A DNA stretch of 64,000 bases, from assembly GCA_965208685.1 (NCBI GenBank), contig CBDBPL010000007.1, positions 2,728,001-2,792,000 of the forward strand, written 5' to 3'. This document shows positions 54,017-63,497 of the stretch, one piece after another. The notes under the pieces are model-generated. The model was given only the letters and a program-made list of their open reading frames with translations, ran no database searches and had not been told where the DNA came from. The DNA comes from JAJEFO01 sp965208685. GTDB lineage: Bacteria > Pseudomonadota > Alphaproteobacteria > Rhodobacterales > Rhodobacteraceae. The position numbers were made by a program, and so were the translations under genes. The stretch's first letter is position 1, and every line of letters begins with the position of its first letter.

Positions 54017-55041
54017 GTCACGACCTCGTGCAAGGGAAGGCGCTCGCGCTTGCGCAGGAACTCCATGTGACCGAGAGGCGTCCATCCCGCAAACGTCGTG
54101 TCAACCGGACACGCGCGAAACGCCGACTTGGCCGTGTCCTCGACGCGGCGGCGATCTCGCTTTGCCAGAGGAGCAAGGTCAACCAAGATCTGACCCCCCA
54201 GGCCGCGCAGGCGAAGCGCGCGCGGAAGGGCGCGAAGGGCCGCGAGATTCGCCTTGAGCCCCGCCGCGGTCGAGCTGCTCCCGGCGGCATTCACGTCCAC
54301 CGCCACGAGGGCGCGAGTGGGTTCCACGGCAACCGATCCCCCGCCAAACATGACGTGCGGAGACCGCAATGCGTCGATCATCTCGTCCACGCCGAACCGG
54401 TCAAAGCTGCCCGGACTGTCGTCAAGGTCTCTTGATCGCGGCCAGTCCCGAAGAGCCAGCTCCGGGGCCGAGGGACCGTCGAGAAGCCTTGCGGGCCTAC
54501 CCGACAGCGACTCGTTCAGGACCATGCCTGCAATGTCGGCCAGGCGGCCAATCTCTTCCCGGACGTCCGCGTCCTCTGCCGCGTCAGCCCCGGTTCGCAA
54601 GACAATGCCCAGGCTCTCCGGAAGTTCGACTTCATCCAGAATCTCCTGAAGCGCCGCCCTGCGCTCTTGATTCATGATCGCCCTGGAGATGTTTCGCCCT
54701 GGCGCGCCCGGAGTCAGCATCGCGTGTCGGCCCTTGAAGAGAATCCTCTGCGTCGCGGGAGCGGCTTTTTCCCGCTCGGCATAGGTCGAAGCCTGCACCA
54801 ACGCGGTATCACCCTGAGCGATTCCCTTCGCGTTACGAAGAAACAGCGGCCCATCCGGAGTCTCGAGAATCATGCCCCCCTGCCCCTTCATGGGTCGGCC
54901 GGCCTTCGCGCGGTATATGGCGCCCGGGCGCACTCGATCATCCGGCGGGTCAACCAGTAGGTCGTCCAGTGCCCCGTCCACGATCCTGGCCGCCGCCTGG
55001 CGTCCAAAGATGCGATCCATGGCAATCACGCTGCCTTTCAT
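54013..55041 (-). CDS. rng: Ribonuclease E/G family protein (short form)
   Basis: 342 residues from an ATG that overlaps the maf stop (ATGA); an ATG at 55020 is an alternative start. The catalytic aspartates are in VAVDVNAAG and ILVDLAPL; QILVDLAPLAKRDRRR and FAGWTPLGHMEF follow. It lacks the CxxC zinc link and C-terminal extension of longer RNase E/G proteins, which fits alphaproteobacterial short forms. It cuts single-stranded AU-rich RNA at rRNA 5' ends or mRNA. Confidence 0.9.
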   Translation of the reverse strand: MKGSVIAMDRIFGRQAAARIVDGALDDLLVDPPDDRVRPGAIYRAKAGRPMKGQGGMILETPDGPLFLRNAKGIAQGDTALVQASTYAEREKAAPATQRILFKGRHAMLTPGAPGRNISRAIMNQERRAALQEILDEVELPESLGIVLRTGADAAEDADVREEIGRLADIAGMVLNESLSGRPARLLDGPSAPELALRDWPRSRDLDDSPGSFDRFGVDEMIDALRSPHVMFGGGSVAVEPTRALVAVDVNAAGSSSTAAGLKANLAALRALPRALRLRGLGGQILVDLAPLAKRDRRRVEDTAKSAFRACPVDTTFAGWTPLGHMEFLRKRERLPLHEVVT

Positions 55042-55628
55042 GACCGGTTCGGGACCGGAACTCCGGCTGCCGTTAGCAATCTTGCCGTTTCGTGAGCCGG
55101 CAAGCCCATGATCGCCGTGTAGGATCCCGCGATCCACGGGATGAATGCGCCCGCAGGGCCTTGAATTGCGTAGGCACCCGCCTTCCCTTTCCAGTCCCCG
55201 GCATCAAGATACCCCGCAATGTCGTTCCCGCCCATACGCTGCATCCTGACCGTGCAAACCACTTCGCGCATCTTCAGGCCGTCGTCGGACAGGACCGCAA
55301 CTGCCGTATGGACCTTGTGCCGCCGACCGGAAAGCAGGCGCAAGAAGGTCTCTGCCTCTAGGCGATCCCTGGGCTTCCCAAGTATGCGTCGCCCTACCGC
55401 AACGACAGTATCGGCGGCCAGCACGACCTCGCCGTCCGAGCGGGCGACGGACTTCGCCTTCTCTTTCGTCACGCGCAGGCAGTAGGCGCGCGGCCGTTCT
55501 CCCACTCTCGGGGTCTCGTCGATGTCTGCAGGACGCACGTCGTCCGGCGTGACGCCAAGCTGAGCGAGGACCTCAAGGCGCCTTGGCGACGCCGACCCGA
55601 GAACGAGGCGCGGGTGCGAAGCGTTCAC
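55038..55628 (-). CDS. maf: Maf/YhdE-family nucleoside-triphosphate pyrophosphatase
   Basis: 196 residues, GTG start overlapping the infA stop (GTGA). Motifs are LVLGSASPRRLEVLAQLG at the N-terminus and DTVVAVGRRILGKP, followed by the RRHKVHTAVAV stretch near 110. Maf proteins hydrolyse dTTP, UTP or modified pyrimidine nucleotides and keep them out of nucleic acid. Translationally coupled to infA and rng. Confidence 0.92.
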   Translation of the reverse strand: MNASHPRLVLGSASPRRLEVLAQLGVTPDDVRPADIDETPRVGERPRAYCLRVTKEKAKSVARSDGEVVLAADTVVAVGRRILGKPRDRLEAETFLRLLSGRRHKVHTAVAVLSDDGLKMREVVCTVRMQRMGGNDIAGYLDAGDWKGKAGAYAIQGPAGAFIPWIAGSYTAIMGLPAHETARLLTAAGVPVPNRS

Positions 55629-55843
55629 TTGAATCGATAGTTGATCCGGCCCTTCGACAGATCGTAAGGCGTCATCTCCACCTGTACCCGGTCGCCGGCA
55701 AGGACCCGGATTCGGTTCTTGCGCATCTTGCCTGCCGTATGCGCGATGATCTCATGGCCATTTTCAAGCTCGACCCGGAATGTCGCGTTCGGCAGGAGTT
55801 CCTTCACAACACCGGGAAATTCGAGCAATTCCTCTTTGGCCAT
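55625..55843 (-). CDS. infA: Translation initiation factor IF-1
   Basis: 72 residues, the standard IF-1 length. AGGAGG is seven bases before the ATG. The S1 fold shows VVKELLPNATFRVELENG and the conserved GKMRKNRIRVLAGDRVQVE. IF-1 binds the ribosomal A site during initiation. The frame is open upstream to 56143 but the family N-terminus is here. Confidence 0.97.
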   Translation of the reverse strand: MAKEELLEFPGVVKELLPNATFRVELENGHEIIAHTAGKMRKNRIRVLAGDRVQVEMTPYDLSKGRINYRFK

Positions 55844-55985
55844 GATTCCTCCTGAATTGACTGCCTGATCCTCAGGCGCGGCGACTATGTGTGGCGGCCG
55901 GACGTGAATCAAGCCCCAAATCGCAAGATTGCCAGGGTAACTGCCACAGGCCCGGATTGACGGGACCTTGTGGTGCGGTCCGTGG

Positions 55986-56459
55986 TCAAGTGGTTGTGCC
56001 AGCCCGCGAAACCGTGGGAGGACCGAACCGTTCAAGCATCCGCGCCCTGATCTGGTCACGCGTCTCGCGATAGCTCTTGAGCTTCTCGTCTCTCGCCTCG
56101 CCAAGCCCAGTGGGATCCAGCACCGGCCAGTATTCGACTTCAAGATGAAAGTACCTGGTCAGTTCCAGAGCCCTTCTCTGCGAGGCCGGACTCAACGCGA
56201 CGACAAGATCGAACGCCGCGAGGTCGTCGCCCCATTCCTGCATTTCGTCGAAGCTTCGCGAGCGATGGCGGGCAAGCTCGATGCCGATTTCCTCGCACAC
56301 GGCGATCGAGAACCCGTCAATCTCCATGTCGTTGTAGACGCCTGCAGACTGCACGTAGGTTTCCTGGCCGTAGAATTTCTTCATCATCCCCTCTGCCATG
56401 GGCGAACGGACCGCGTTGTGATCGCAGCAAAAGAGGACCGACGTGGGGTGGTCCGCCAC
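55986..56459 (-). CDS. Low-molecular-weight phosphotyrosine phosphatase-like protein
   Basis: 157 residues. The P-loop CX5R motif is C12 to R18 in CCDHNAVRS, and a conserved aspartate region VLDPTGLGEAR lies in the C-terminal half. It is the LMW-PTPase/arsenate reductase family; I cannot tell phosphatase from ArsC activity. It starts four bases after the UPF0262 gene stop and is a fixed member of this synteny block. Confidence 0.9.
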   Translation of the reverse strand: MADHPTSVLFCCDHNAVRSPMAEGMMKKFYGQETYVQSAGVYNDMEIDGFSIAVCEEIGIELARHRSRSFDEMQEWGDDLAAFDLVVALSPASQRRALELTRYFHLEVEYWPVLDPTGLGEARDEKLKSYRETRDQIRARMLERFGPPTVSRAGTTT

Positions 56460-56463
56460 CGGG

Positions 56464-56943
56464 TCAGGCTCCGAAGTGAAGAACGCAGATCAAGGTGAAC
56501 AGGCGACGCGCAGTGTCGATGTCAAGTTCGACCTTGCCGTCCAGACGTTCCTCAAGAATGCGCGCGCCTTCGTTGTGGATGCCTCGCCTCGCCATGTCGA
56601 TTGCCTCGATCTGGCCCGGAGGAAGGCGCTTTACAGCATCGAAGTAGCTCTCGCAGATCTGGTAGTAGTCTTTCACGACCTGGCGAAACGGTCCCAGGGA
56701 GAGGCGGAATTCGACAGCGGGCTTGTCCGATTCCGTGCGAACATCAAAGACGAGAAGCCGGTCATAGATTGCCAGTTGAAGCCGATAGGGTCCCTTCGGC
56801 GCCTTTCGTGCGTCCGACGCCGTGATCGTGAACGAGTTGTCCTCCAGCAAATCGAAGATCGCGACCCGACGCTCCTGCTCGATCTCAGGCGTCGGCGGCG
56901 GAAGCGCACTGTCGTCAATCTCTATGTGTACGATCCGGGGCAT
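56464..56943 (-). CDS. UPF0262 family protein
   Basis: 159 residues. The whole sequence fits UPF0262: RIVHIEIDDSALPPPTPEIEQ at the start, then LLEDNSFTI and YYQICESYFDAVKRLPPGQIE, ending in TARRLFTLICVLHF. The function is unknown. It is conserved in alphaproteobacteria between hisD and the phosphatase gene. Confidence 0.9.
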   Translation of the reverse strand: MPRIVHIEIDDSALPPPTPEIEQERRVAIFDLLEDNSFTITASDARKAPKGPYRLQLAIYDRLLVFDVRTESDKPAVEFRLSLGPFRQVVKDYYQICESYFDAVKRLPPGQIEAIDMARRGIHNEGARILEERLDGKVELDIDTARRLFTLICVLHFGA

Positions 56944-57260
56944 GTTGGCCGAGATACGGGAAGCACCGGCTTTTTCAATAGGAATCCAACTGCAACCCGT
57001 GTTCGGAACTCCTGCGATCGGCAGTCACAACGAGTGTGCAGCGCCAGATCAGGCACGCAAAATGCGCACGGCGACAGCCCGCCAAGCGCCACGGTCATGC
57101 CGACCGGTTCGGTCTTCATGCAAAATCATGGCACTTTGGCGACCGCAATCTCTCGCGCTGCGACTGCAGGTTCTGGATGATCGGCAACTGGCTGACGACG
57201 GTCTGCCATCGATGCTGCGGGCAAGCGGGAATCCGATCCACCCGCTGCAGCCCGAGGGCA
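56944..57260. other. Intergenic between UPF0262 and hisD
   Basis: 317 bases; no coding signal, terminator with T-run or tRNA was recognised. Confidence 0.35.
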
Positions 57261-58562
57261 CTATCGGTTCAACCGGTCCAGCCTGGAACTGACGCTCAAA
57301 CCATGCGCCTGGAGCCCCTCGCTTTCCGCGAGCGTCGCCGCCGCAGGACCGATCTCCCGAAGCGCTTCGGGAGTCATCTGCGCCAGGGTCGTGCGCTTCA
57401 TGAAGTCAAGGACCGACAGGCCGGACGAAAACCGTGCCGAGCGTGCGGTCGGCAAAACGTGGTTCGGACCTCCGACGTAGTCACCGATCGCCTCGGGCGT
57501 CCACGCGCCGAGAAAGATCGCCCCTGCGTGCCTTATGTTCGAGATCAATGGCTCAGGGTCGCCGACGCAGAGTTCCAGATGCTCCGGGGCAATGTCATCC
57601 GCTAACGCGGCGGCCTCTCCCAGGTCCTGCACCAGAATGACGGCACCGTTTCGCTCCCAGCTCGCGGCCGCGATGTCGCGCCTGTCGAGCAATTTCAAAT
57701 GCTCCTCGATTGAGTCGAGCACAAGTTCGGCCAGCGTTGGATCGGTCGTTACAAGAATGGCCTGCGCGCTCTCGTCATGCTCTGCCTGGCTCAGCAGGTC
57801 GAGCGCGATCCAGTTTGGATCATTTGACTTGTCCGCGATGACCAGGATCTCCGACGGGCCCGCAATCATGTCGATTCCGACCTGCCCGAAGACCTGCCGC
57901 TTTGCTGCGGCCACATATGCGTTGCCTGGCCCTGTGATCTTGTCGACGGGCACGACGGACTCCGTCCCGTAGGCAAGGGCGGCGACTGCCTGCGCGCCCC
58001 CGAGCCTGTGGATCGTGTCGATGCCAGAAAGCCTCGCGGCCATGAGCACCAGTGGGTTGAGTTCTCCGTGCGGCGCCGGCACGGTCATGACCAGGCGCTC
58101 TACGCCTGCAACCTGCGCCGGGATGGCATTCATCAAGACCGAGGACGGATAGCTCGCCTGGCCGCCTGGCACGTAGAGTCCCGCCGACTTCACTGGCGAC
58201 CAGCGCCAGCCGAGCGTTGCGCCAGCCTCGTCGGTCCAGAGCGCATCGTCCGGTCGTTGCCGCTCGTGATACGCACGGATCCGCGATGCAGCGAGCTGCA
58301 GCGCCTCAAGCTCGTGCGAACCGATCCCCGAAACCGCAGTCTCGATTTCCTCCTCGGAAACGGTGAATTCGTCCGGATTCAGATTCAAGTGATCAAACTT
58401 TGCGGTGAGTTCAACCAACGCCTCGTCACCACGCGCACGCACGTCGGCAATGATCCCGGCCACTGCCCGATTCACGTCCGGCGCGTCCTCGCGCTTCAAG
58501 GACAGGAGCGTGCGAAACCTGCTCTCGAACTCCGAATCCGCCGTGTTCAGAAATTGCGCCAT
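57261..58562 (-). CDS. hisD: Histidinol dehydrogenase
   Basis: 433 residues. Motifs include LYVPGGQASYPSSVLMNAIPAQVAGV near 127-150, VDKITGPGNAYVAAAKRQVFGQVGIDMIAGPSE split by the NAD site, and LLSQAEHDESAQAILVT, which carries zinc-binding and catalytic residues. It catalyses the last two steps of histidine synthesis, histidinol to histidine, with NAD+. The gene stands with murA, not in a his operon, as usual in this lineage. Confidence 0.95.
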   Translation of the reverse strand: MAQFLNTADSEFESRFRTLLSLKREDAPDVNRAVAGIIADVRARGDEALVELTAKFDHLNLNPDEFTVSEEEIETAVSGIGSHELEALQLAASRIRAYHERQRPDDALWTDEAGATLGWRWSPVKSAGLYVPGGQASYPSSVLMNAIPAQVAGVERLVMTVPAPHGELNPLVLMAARLSGIDTIHRLGGAQAVAALAYGTESVVPVDKITGPGNAYVAAAKRQVFGQVGIDMIAGPSEILVIADKSNDPNWIALDLLSQAEHDESAQAILVTTDPTLAELVLDSIEEHLKLLDRRDIAAASWERNGAVILVQDLGEAAALADDIAPEHLELCVGDPEPLISNIRHAGAIFLGAWTPEAIGDYVGGPNHVLPTARSARFSSGLSVLDFMKRTTLAQMTPEALREIGPAAATLAESEGLQAHGLSVSSRLDRLNR

Positions 58563-58620
58563 TGATGACCTCTTGCCGACTCATAGCTGCATGCCAGTAA
58601 GCACTAGCCCGGGTCCGATG

Positions 58621-59103
58621 TCACTCCGGGTGCTCGGGTGTTCGTTGAGAGGGCGCTTCATAGGTGCATGTGACATCCTGCAACGTGATGTTGATCGTCT
58701 CGACCTCGACTTCAACAGCCGCGTCGCCCGCAAAAGTCAGCACTACGCGACCCATTCCATCCCCATCAGGCTGGAAGCTGAGCATCAGCAAGGACAGCAC
58801 GATGTCCTGCGACCCCTCGGGTGCTGGCCCCTGCCGCCTGACCGCGATCACGTCATCCACGGCGAGAACTGCCTGCGCACGTTCCAGTTGCAGGTCACGT
58901 TGCTCGCCCTGCTGCATGGCTTCCCAGCGGAAACGATTGATCAAGCACGCGAATCGCCGCCTCTTCTTGTCCCAGGTCATCTCGCTGGCTGGCAGGATCG
59001 CGTCCTGGGCAAGTGCGGAGACAATCTGCAGGTCCTCGACGTCATCCGCACGCAGCTTCAGTGGCCGCGCCGAACCTTCCTGGGCACTCGCTGCGCTTGC
59101 CAT
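58621..59103 (-). CDS. DUF2948 family protein
   Basis: 160 residues. The family pattern is LKLRADDVEDLQIVSALAQDAIL, then MTWDKKRRRFACLINRFRWE and the C-terminal LSFQPDGDGMGRVVLTFAGDAAV. The function is unknown. Its ATG overlaps the murA stop by one base (TGATG), so the two genes are translationally coupled. Confidence 0.88.
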   Translation of the reverse strand: MASAASAQEGSARPLKLRADDVEDLQIVSALAQDAILPASEMTWDKKRRRFACLINRFRWEAMQQGEQRDLQLERAQAVLAVDDVIAVRRQGPAPEGSQDIVLSLLMLSFQPDGDGMGRVVLTFAGDAAVEVEVETINITLQDVTCTYEAPSQRTPEHPE

Positions 59104-60368
59104 CAGTTCTGGATCCTCTCGATCTTCGCGCCCACCGAACCCAGCTTCTCTTCCACGTGCTCGTACCCCCTGTCCAGGTGGTAGACTCGGTTGACCACCG
59201 TCTCGTGCTCGGCGCCGAGACCCGCCAGGATCAGCGAAACCGACGCGCGAAGATCCGTTGCCATGACAGGGGCGCCTTTCAGGCGCTTGACTCCTGTAAC
59301 CGTCGCCGTTCCGCCCCGCACGTCAATGTCCGCGCCCATGCGCATCAGTTCCGGCGCATGCATGAAACGGTTTTCGAAAACCGTCTCTTCGAGCCTGCTC
59401 ACTCCATCCGCGATGCACAGCAGCGCCATCATCTGCGCCTGCAAGTCGGTCGGAAACCCAGGATACGGCTCGGTCCTGACGTCGATCGGACGAATGCGAT
59501 CGTTTCCGCGTGCAACCCTGATTCCCCGTCCCGTTTCCTCGACCGATACGCCAGCCTCCTCAAGCCTTTCCGCGACGGTTTGGACGAGCTCCATCCGCCC
59601 GCCGAGGCATTCCACCTCGCCACCACAGATTGCGGGCGCCATCATGTAGGTCCCGAGCTCGATCCTGTCGGCAATCACCGTGTGCCTGGCACCTCCTAGC
59701 TGGCTTGCGCCTTCAACGGTGATGATCGAAGTGCCCGCGCCCTCGATCCTGGCGCCCATCGCCGTCAGGCAATCGGCCAGATCCACGATCTCGGGCTCGC
59801 ATGCCGCGTTTTCGATGACCGTCGTGCCCTTGGCCAGCGTTGCTGCCATCAGGACATTTTCGGTCGCACCTACGCTTGCAATCCTGAACCTCACCTTCGC
59901 GCCCGTCAGTCCCCTCGGCGCGGTCGCATGCAGATACCCGTCCTTCAGCTCGATTCTTGCGCCCAGAGCCTCAAGCGCAGCGACATGAACGTCCATCGGG
60001 CGCGCCCCGATCGCGCATCCCCCGGGCAAGGAAACCGTCGCCTGCCCCTCGCGCGCGAGAAGCGGGCCGAGCACCAGGTTCGACGCGCGCATTTTCCGCA
60101 CGATGTCATACTCTGCCGTCGTGAAAACCGAGCCACCCGAGCACATGGTGATGACCTTGCCATCTTCGGAAGCCTGAACATGCACCCCAAGAGATCGCAG
60201 CAGAAGGCCCATCGCGTCGATGTCCGACAGACGCGGCGCGTTCATCAGGACCAGGGGCTCTTCGGTCAGCAATGTTGCTGGCATCAGTGCCAGGCACGAG
60301 TTCTTTGCGCCCGCGATCGGAATCTGTCCGTTGAGCCTGACGCCTCCTGTAACGACTATGGAATCCAT
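59103..60368 (-). CDS. murA: UDP-N-acetylglucosamine 1-carboxyvinyltransferase
   Basis: 421 residues. The invariant K22-N23 is in AGAKNSCLALM, and the catalytic cysteine C118 is in PGGCAIGARPMDVH. It joins enolpyruvate to UDP-GlcNAc, the first committed step of peptidoglycan synthesis. With a cysteine at the active site it should be fosfomycin sensitive. It overlaps the small gene upstream (TAATG) and the DUF2948 gene downstream. Confidence 0.97.
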   Translation of the reverse strand: MDSIVVTGGVRLNGQIPIAGAKNSCLALMPATLLTEEPLVLMNAPRLSDIDAMGLLLRSLGVHVQASEDGKVITMCSGGSVFTTAEYDIVRKMRASNLVLGPLLAREGQATVSLPGGCAIGARPMDVHVAALEALGARIELKDGYLHATAPRGLTGAKVRFRIASVGATENVLMAATLAKGTTVIENAACEPEIVDLADCLTAMGARIEGAGTSIITVEGASQLGGARHTVIADRIELGTYMMAPAICGGEVECLGGRMELVQTVAERLEEAGVSVEETGRGIRVARGNDRIRPIDVRTEPYPGFPTDLQAQMMALLCIADGVSRLEETVFENRFMHAPELMRMGADIDVRGGTATVTGVKRLKGAPVMATDLRASVSLILAGLGAEHETVVNRVYHLDRGYEHVEEKLGSVGAKIERIQN

Positions 60369-60520
60369 TATTCTGCCCGTCCCTCGGTCTTCACGTTGCC
60401 CTTCCGTGCCCGAGCCTGGGCCTTGCGCCTCTTCAGATTGGCCCTGAGCGCCGCCTTCAGGCGGTCCGCTCGGGTTTCAATCCGTCTCCGCTGGCTTCCG
60501 GAAGGTGTTTTTCCGCCCAT
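60368..60520 (-). CDS. Short basic protein upstream of murA
   Basis: 50 residues, ATG at 60520, TAA overlapping the murA ATG (TAATG). It is very basic, with RLKAALRANLKRRKAQARAR in the middle. Similar short genes sit upstream of murA in Rhodobacteraceae. The role is unknown; it may be a small RNA-binding or ribosome-associated protein, or serve translational coupling of murA. Confidence 0.75.
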   Translation of the reverse strand: MGGKTPSGSQRRRIETRADRLKAALRANLKRRKAQARARKGNVKTEGRAE

Positions 60521-60612
60521 TCAGACTGATTATCCCAGCCATAAACGACCGTCCAGATCAGGCTTGCGTGGGGCGGCGATTGCCATTATCCCGCGCGCAT
60601 TCGTCGACAGGC

Positions 60613-60687
<75 letters not shown>

Positions 60688-60830
60688 CCGTCGCTTCGAC
60701 ACTCAGATTCCACGCTGACATCACCACCTCAAGGGCCAAAGTGCCAGTGAAGGCGGAGCCGTGGCACCAAAGGTGCTTGCCCCGCCCGCCTGCACCGGGC
60801 AAGAGCGATCAACGAGAACGGAACATGCTC

Positions 60831-61550
60831 ATGATCCTCTATCCTGCCATCGACCTGAAAGACGGTCAGTGCGTGCGGCTGCTCAAGGGCGACATGAGCA
60901 AAGCCACCGCTTTCAATGACGATCCAGGCGCACAAGCGGCGACATTCGAGACAGCCGGCGCCGAATGGCTCCATCTCGTCGACCTGAACGGTGCTTTTGC
61001 TGGACATCCGGTCAACGCGTCTGCCGTTGAATCCATTCTTCGCTCGGTCTCCATCCCCACCCAGCTTGGCGGCGGCATTCGCGACATGGCAACGATCGAA
61101 AACTGGCTTGAAAAAGGGCTCGCCCGCGTCGTGCTTGGCACGGTCGCTGCCGAGAACCCTAGTCTTGTCAAAGAAGCCGCGCGGAAGTTCCCAGGCATGA
61201 TTGCCGTCGGCCTCGACGCACGTGACGGACATGTCGCGACACACGGCTGGTCTGAAGCGACCGAAATGACGGTGACGGATCTCGCCCACGCCTACGAGGA
61301 CGCCGGGATCGCCGCCATCATCCACACCGACATTGACCGGGACGGCGCAATGGGCGGCCCCAATGTCGGCGCGACCGTTGCACTGGCCCGCCAGACTCAA
61401 GTCCCGGTCATCGCAAGCGGGGGCGTCTCGTCACTGGAAGACCTTATCCGAATCCGCGACACGAAAGTCATTGCCGGCGCGATCTCGGGCCGCGCGCTCT
61501 ATGACGGCGCGATCGACCTCGGGGAAGCGCTGGCCGCCCTTGCGACCTGA
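60831..61550 (+). CDS. hisA: 1-(5-phosphoribosyl)-5-[(5-phosphoribosylamino)methylideneamino]imidazole-4-carboxamide isomerase
   Basis: 239 residues from the ATG at 60831 (MILYPAIDLKDG, the HisA start); an ATG six bases earlier is an alternative. The catalytic aspartate pair is in AIDLKDG and HTDIDRDGAMGGP; LGGGIRDMATIENWL and ASGGVSSLEDL are the phosphate-binding loops. It converts ProFAR to PRFAR in histidine synthesis. The other his genes are elsewhere. Confidence 0.95.
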   Translation: MILYPAIDLKDGQCVRLLKGDMSKATAFNDDPGAQAATFETAGAEWLHLVDLNGAFAGHPVNASAVESILRSVSIPTQLGGGIRDMATIENWLEKGLARVVLGTVAAENPSLVKEAARKFPGMIAVGLDARDGHVATHGWSEATEMTVTDLAHAYEDAGIAAIIHTDIDRDGAMGGPNVGATVALARQTQVPVIASGGVSSLEDLIRIRDTKVIAGAISGRALYDGAIDLGEALAALAT

Positions 61551-61722
61551 ATGGGACCAGTGCGAACGGCGCCTTCAGGCAACTCCCGCATCCGTTCGAC
61601 TCCAATCCGAGATGGAGCGATGCACGTCTTGCCTTCGCGCGGTGAACCGCTGGCCAATCTGGATGCAGAGCGTCCGGCACAGCCTGTGAGGCAATGACCG
61701 AGACCGCGATCCTTGAAAAAGC

Positions 61723-61962
61723 TCACCCTGTGCGGTCCGTGTCCCCGCTTGTGCCTGGTTCCGCCTTGCCGATGCCCCGGAACACGGCACGAAAGGGCAG
61801 AACCCACAGGATGCCCAAGGCCAGATAAATCAGAAGTTCGATCCAGACTGCCGGCCGGCCAAGGGCACTCACCGCCTTTGCCGCGACAGCGATGTAGACC
61901 GGCAGCCCGAGAAGCAGGATCACCAGGGCCCAACGCCTCCGCGCCTTCCACGACAATGCCAT
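61723..61962 (-). CDS. DUF2842 family membrane protein
   Basis: 79 residues from the ATG at 61962, with GAGGTG upstream. Two transmembrane helices (RRRWALVILLLGLPVYIAVAA, then WIELLIYLALGILWVLPF) match DUF2842, whose role is unknown. It begins 13 bases after the purA stop and is probably co-transcribed. Confidence 0.85.
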   Translation of the reverse strand: MALSWKARRRWALVILLLGLPVYIAVAAKAVSALGRPAVWIELLIYLALGILWVLPFRAVFRGIGKAEPGTSGDTDRTG

Positions 61963-61975
61963 CTTCACCTCTTGC

Positions 61976-63268
61976 TCAGTCCGCAAACGGGTCAGTCACG
62001 AGAATCGTGTCGTCCCGCTCGGGGCTCGTTGACAGCAGCGCAACGGGGCATTCGATCAATTCCTCGATCCGCCGCACATACTTTACTGCCGAACCGGGCA
62101 GGTCGGTCCAGCTTCGTGCCCCGGCCGTCGAATCCGACCATCCTTCCACCACCTCGTATACGGGTGTCACGCGTGCCTGCTTGTCCGCGGCAGTCGGAAG
62201 ATGATCAAGGAATTCGTCGCCAAGCCTGTAGCCCGTGCAGATCTTCAGTTCCTTGAAACCGTCCAGCACGTCCAGTTTCGTCAACGCGATTCCGGAAACA
62301 CCGGATGTCGCGCAGGTCTGCCGGACAAGCACCGCGTCAAACCATCCGCAACGACGCTTCCGGCCCGTCGTGGTTCCGAATTCATGGCCACGCTCTCCAA
62401 GGCGCTGGCCGTCGGCATCGTGGAGCTCGGACGGGAACGGGCCCTCGCCAACCCGGGTCGTGTACGCCTTGACGATGCCTAGGACAAAGTCCACCGAGCC
62501 GGGCCCGATTCCCGTGCCCGTCGCCGCCTGCCCGGCGATGACGTTTGAAGACGTCACGAACGGATAGGTTCCGAAATCTATGTCCAAAAGCGCACCCTGC
62601 GCCCCTTCGAAAAGGATTCGATCTCCCCGTTTCTTGCGATCGTTCAGGACTTTCCAGGCAGGCGCCGCATACTCCAGCATCATCGGAGCAACCTCGTTCA
62701 GGCTGGACTGCAGCGCTTCGCGATCAACCGGTTCAAGCCCGAGACCGCGCCTAAGCGCGTCGTGATGCACCAGCAGGCGGTCCACTCGCGTTTCCAGCGT
62801 CCGCGCATCCCCCAGATCGGCCACGCGCACGGCGCGCCGTCCGACCTTGTCCTCGTACGCCGGACCGATGCCGCGTCCTGTCGTTCCGATCTTGACGATG
62901 CTGTTCTGACTTTCGCGCGCCCGGTCCAGTTCCCCGTGCAGAGGCAGGACCAGTGGCGTGTTTTCCGCAATCATCAGGGTATCGGGGCTGATCTCGATTC
63001 CCTGCCGGCGAACAGTCTCGATCTCGTCGATCAGATGCCACGGGTCAAGGACGACTCCGTTTCCAATGACCGAGAGCTTTCCTCCCCTCACGACGCCGGA
63101 CGGCAGCGCGTGAAGCTTGTAGACTTCGCCGTCGACCACCAGAGTATGGCCGGCATTGTGTCCGCCCTGAAACCGGCAGATGACATCTGCACGCTCGCTC
63201 AGCCAGTCGACGATCTTGCCTTTGCCTTCGTCGCCCCACTGAGTGCCGACCACGACCACGTTTGCCAC
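61976..63268 (-). CDS. purA: Adenylosuccinate synthetase
   Basis: 430 residues from a GTG at 63268, preceded by GGAGG; the upstream open frame is not conserved. Motifs are WGDEGKGK at 11-18, RFQGGHNAGHT, TTGRGIGPAYEDK and the GTP-binding KLDVLDG. It joins aspartate to IMP in AMP synthesis. The next gene to the right, glpX, is divergent. Confidence 0.96.
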   Translation of the reverse strand: MANVVVVGTQWGDEGKGKIVDWLSERADVICRFQGGHNAGHTLVVDGEVYKLHALPSGVVRGGKLSVIGNGVVLDPWHLIDEIETVRRQGIEISPDTLMIAENTPLVLPLHGELDRARESQNSIVKIGTTGRGIGPAYEDKVGRRAVRVADLGDARTLETRVDRLLVHHDALRRGLGLEPVDREALQSSLNEVAPMMLEYAAPAWKVLNDRKKRGDRILFEGAQGALLDIDFGTYPFVTSSNVIAGQAATGTGIGPGSVDFVLGIVKAYTTRVGEGPFPSELHDADGQRLGERGHEFGTTTGRKRRCGWFDAVLVRQTCATSGVSGIALTKLDVLDGFKELKICTGYRLGDEFLDHLPTAADKQARVTPVYEVVEGWSDSTAGARSWTDLPGSAVKYVRRIEELIECPVALLSTSPERDDTILVTDPFAD

Positions 63269-63497
63269 GGGCACCTCCTGCCAAACGTTCGCTCTATAGC
63301 GAGACCTCGCCCTGCGAGAAAGGGCGAATGTGCTGCGCTTGCGGGTCACGTCAGTTCCAGTTCGCCCGTCCGTTGCCGAGTTCAACGCACTCGGACGCCG
63401 GACCTCCGGTTGCAGGAGGACCGCGCCCGCACCGATTGACCTTGTCCAGACGACGGCACCCCGCTAGGCAGACGCAGATCGCAGCAAGGAAATCCAG

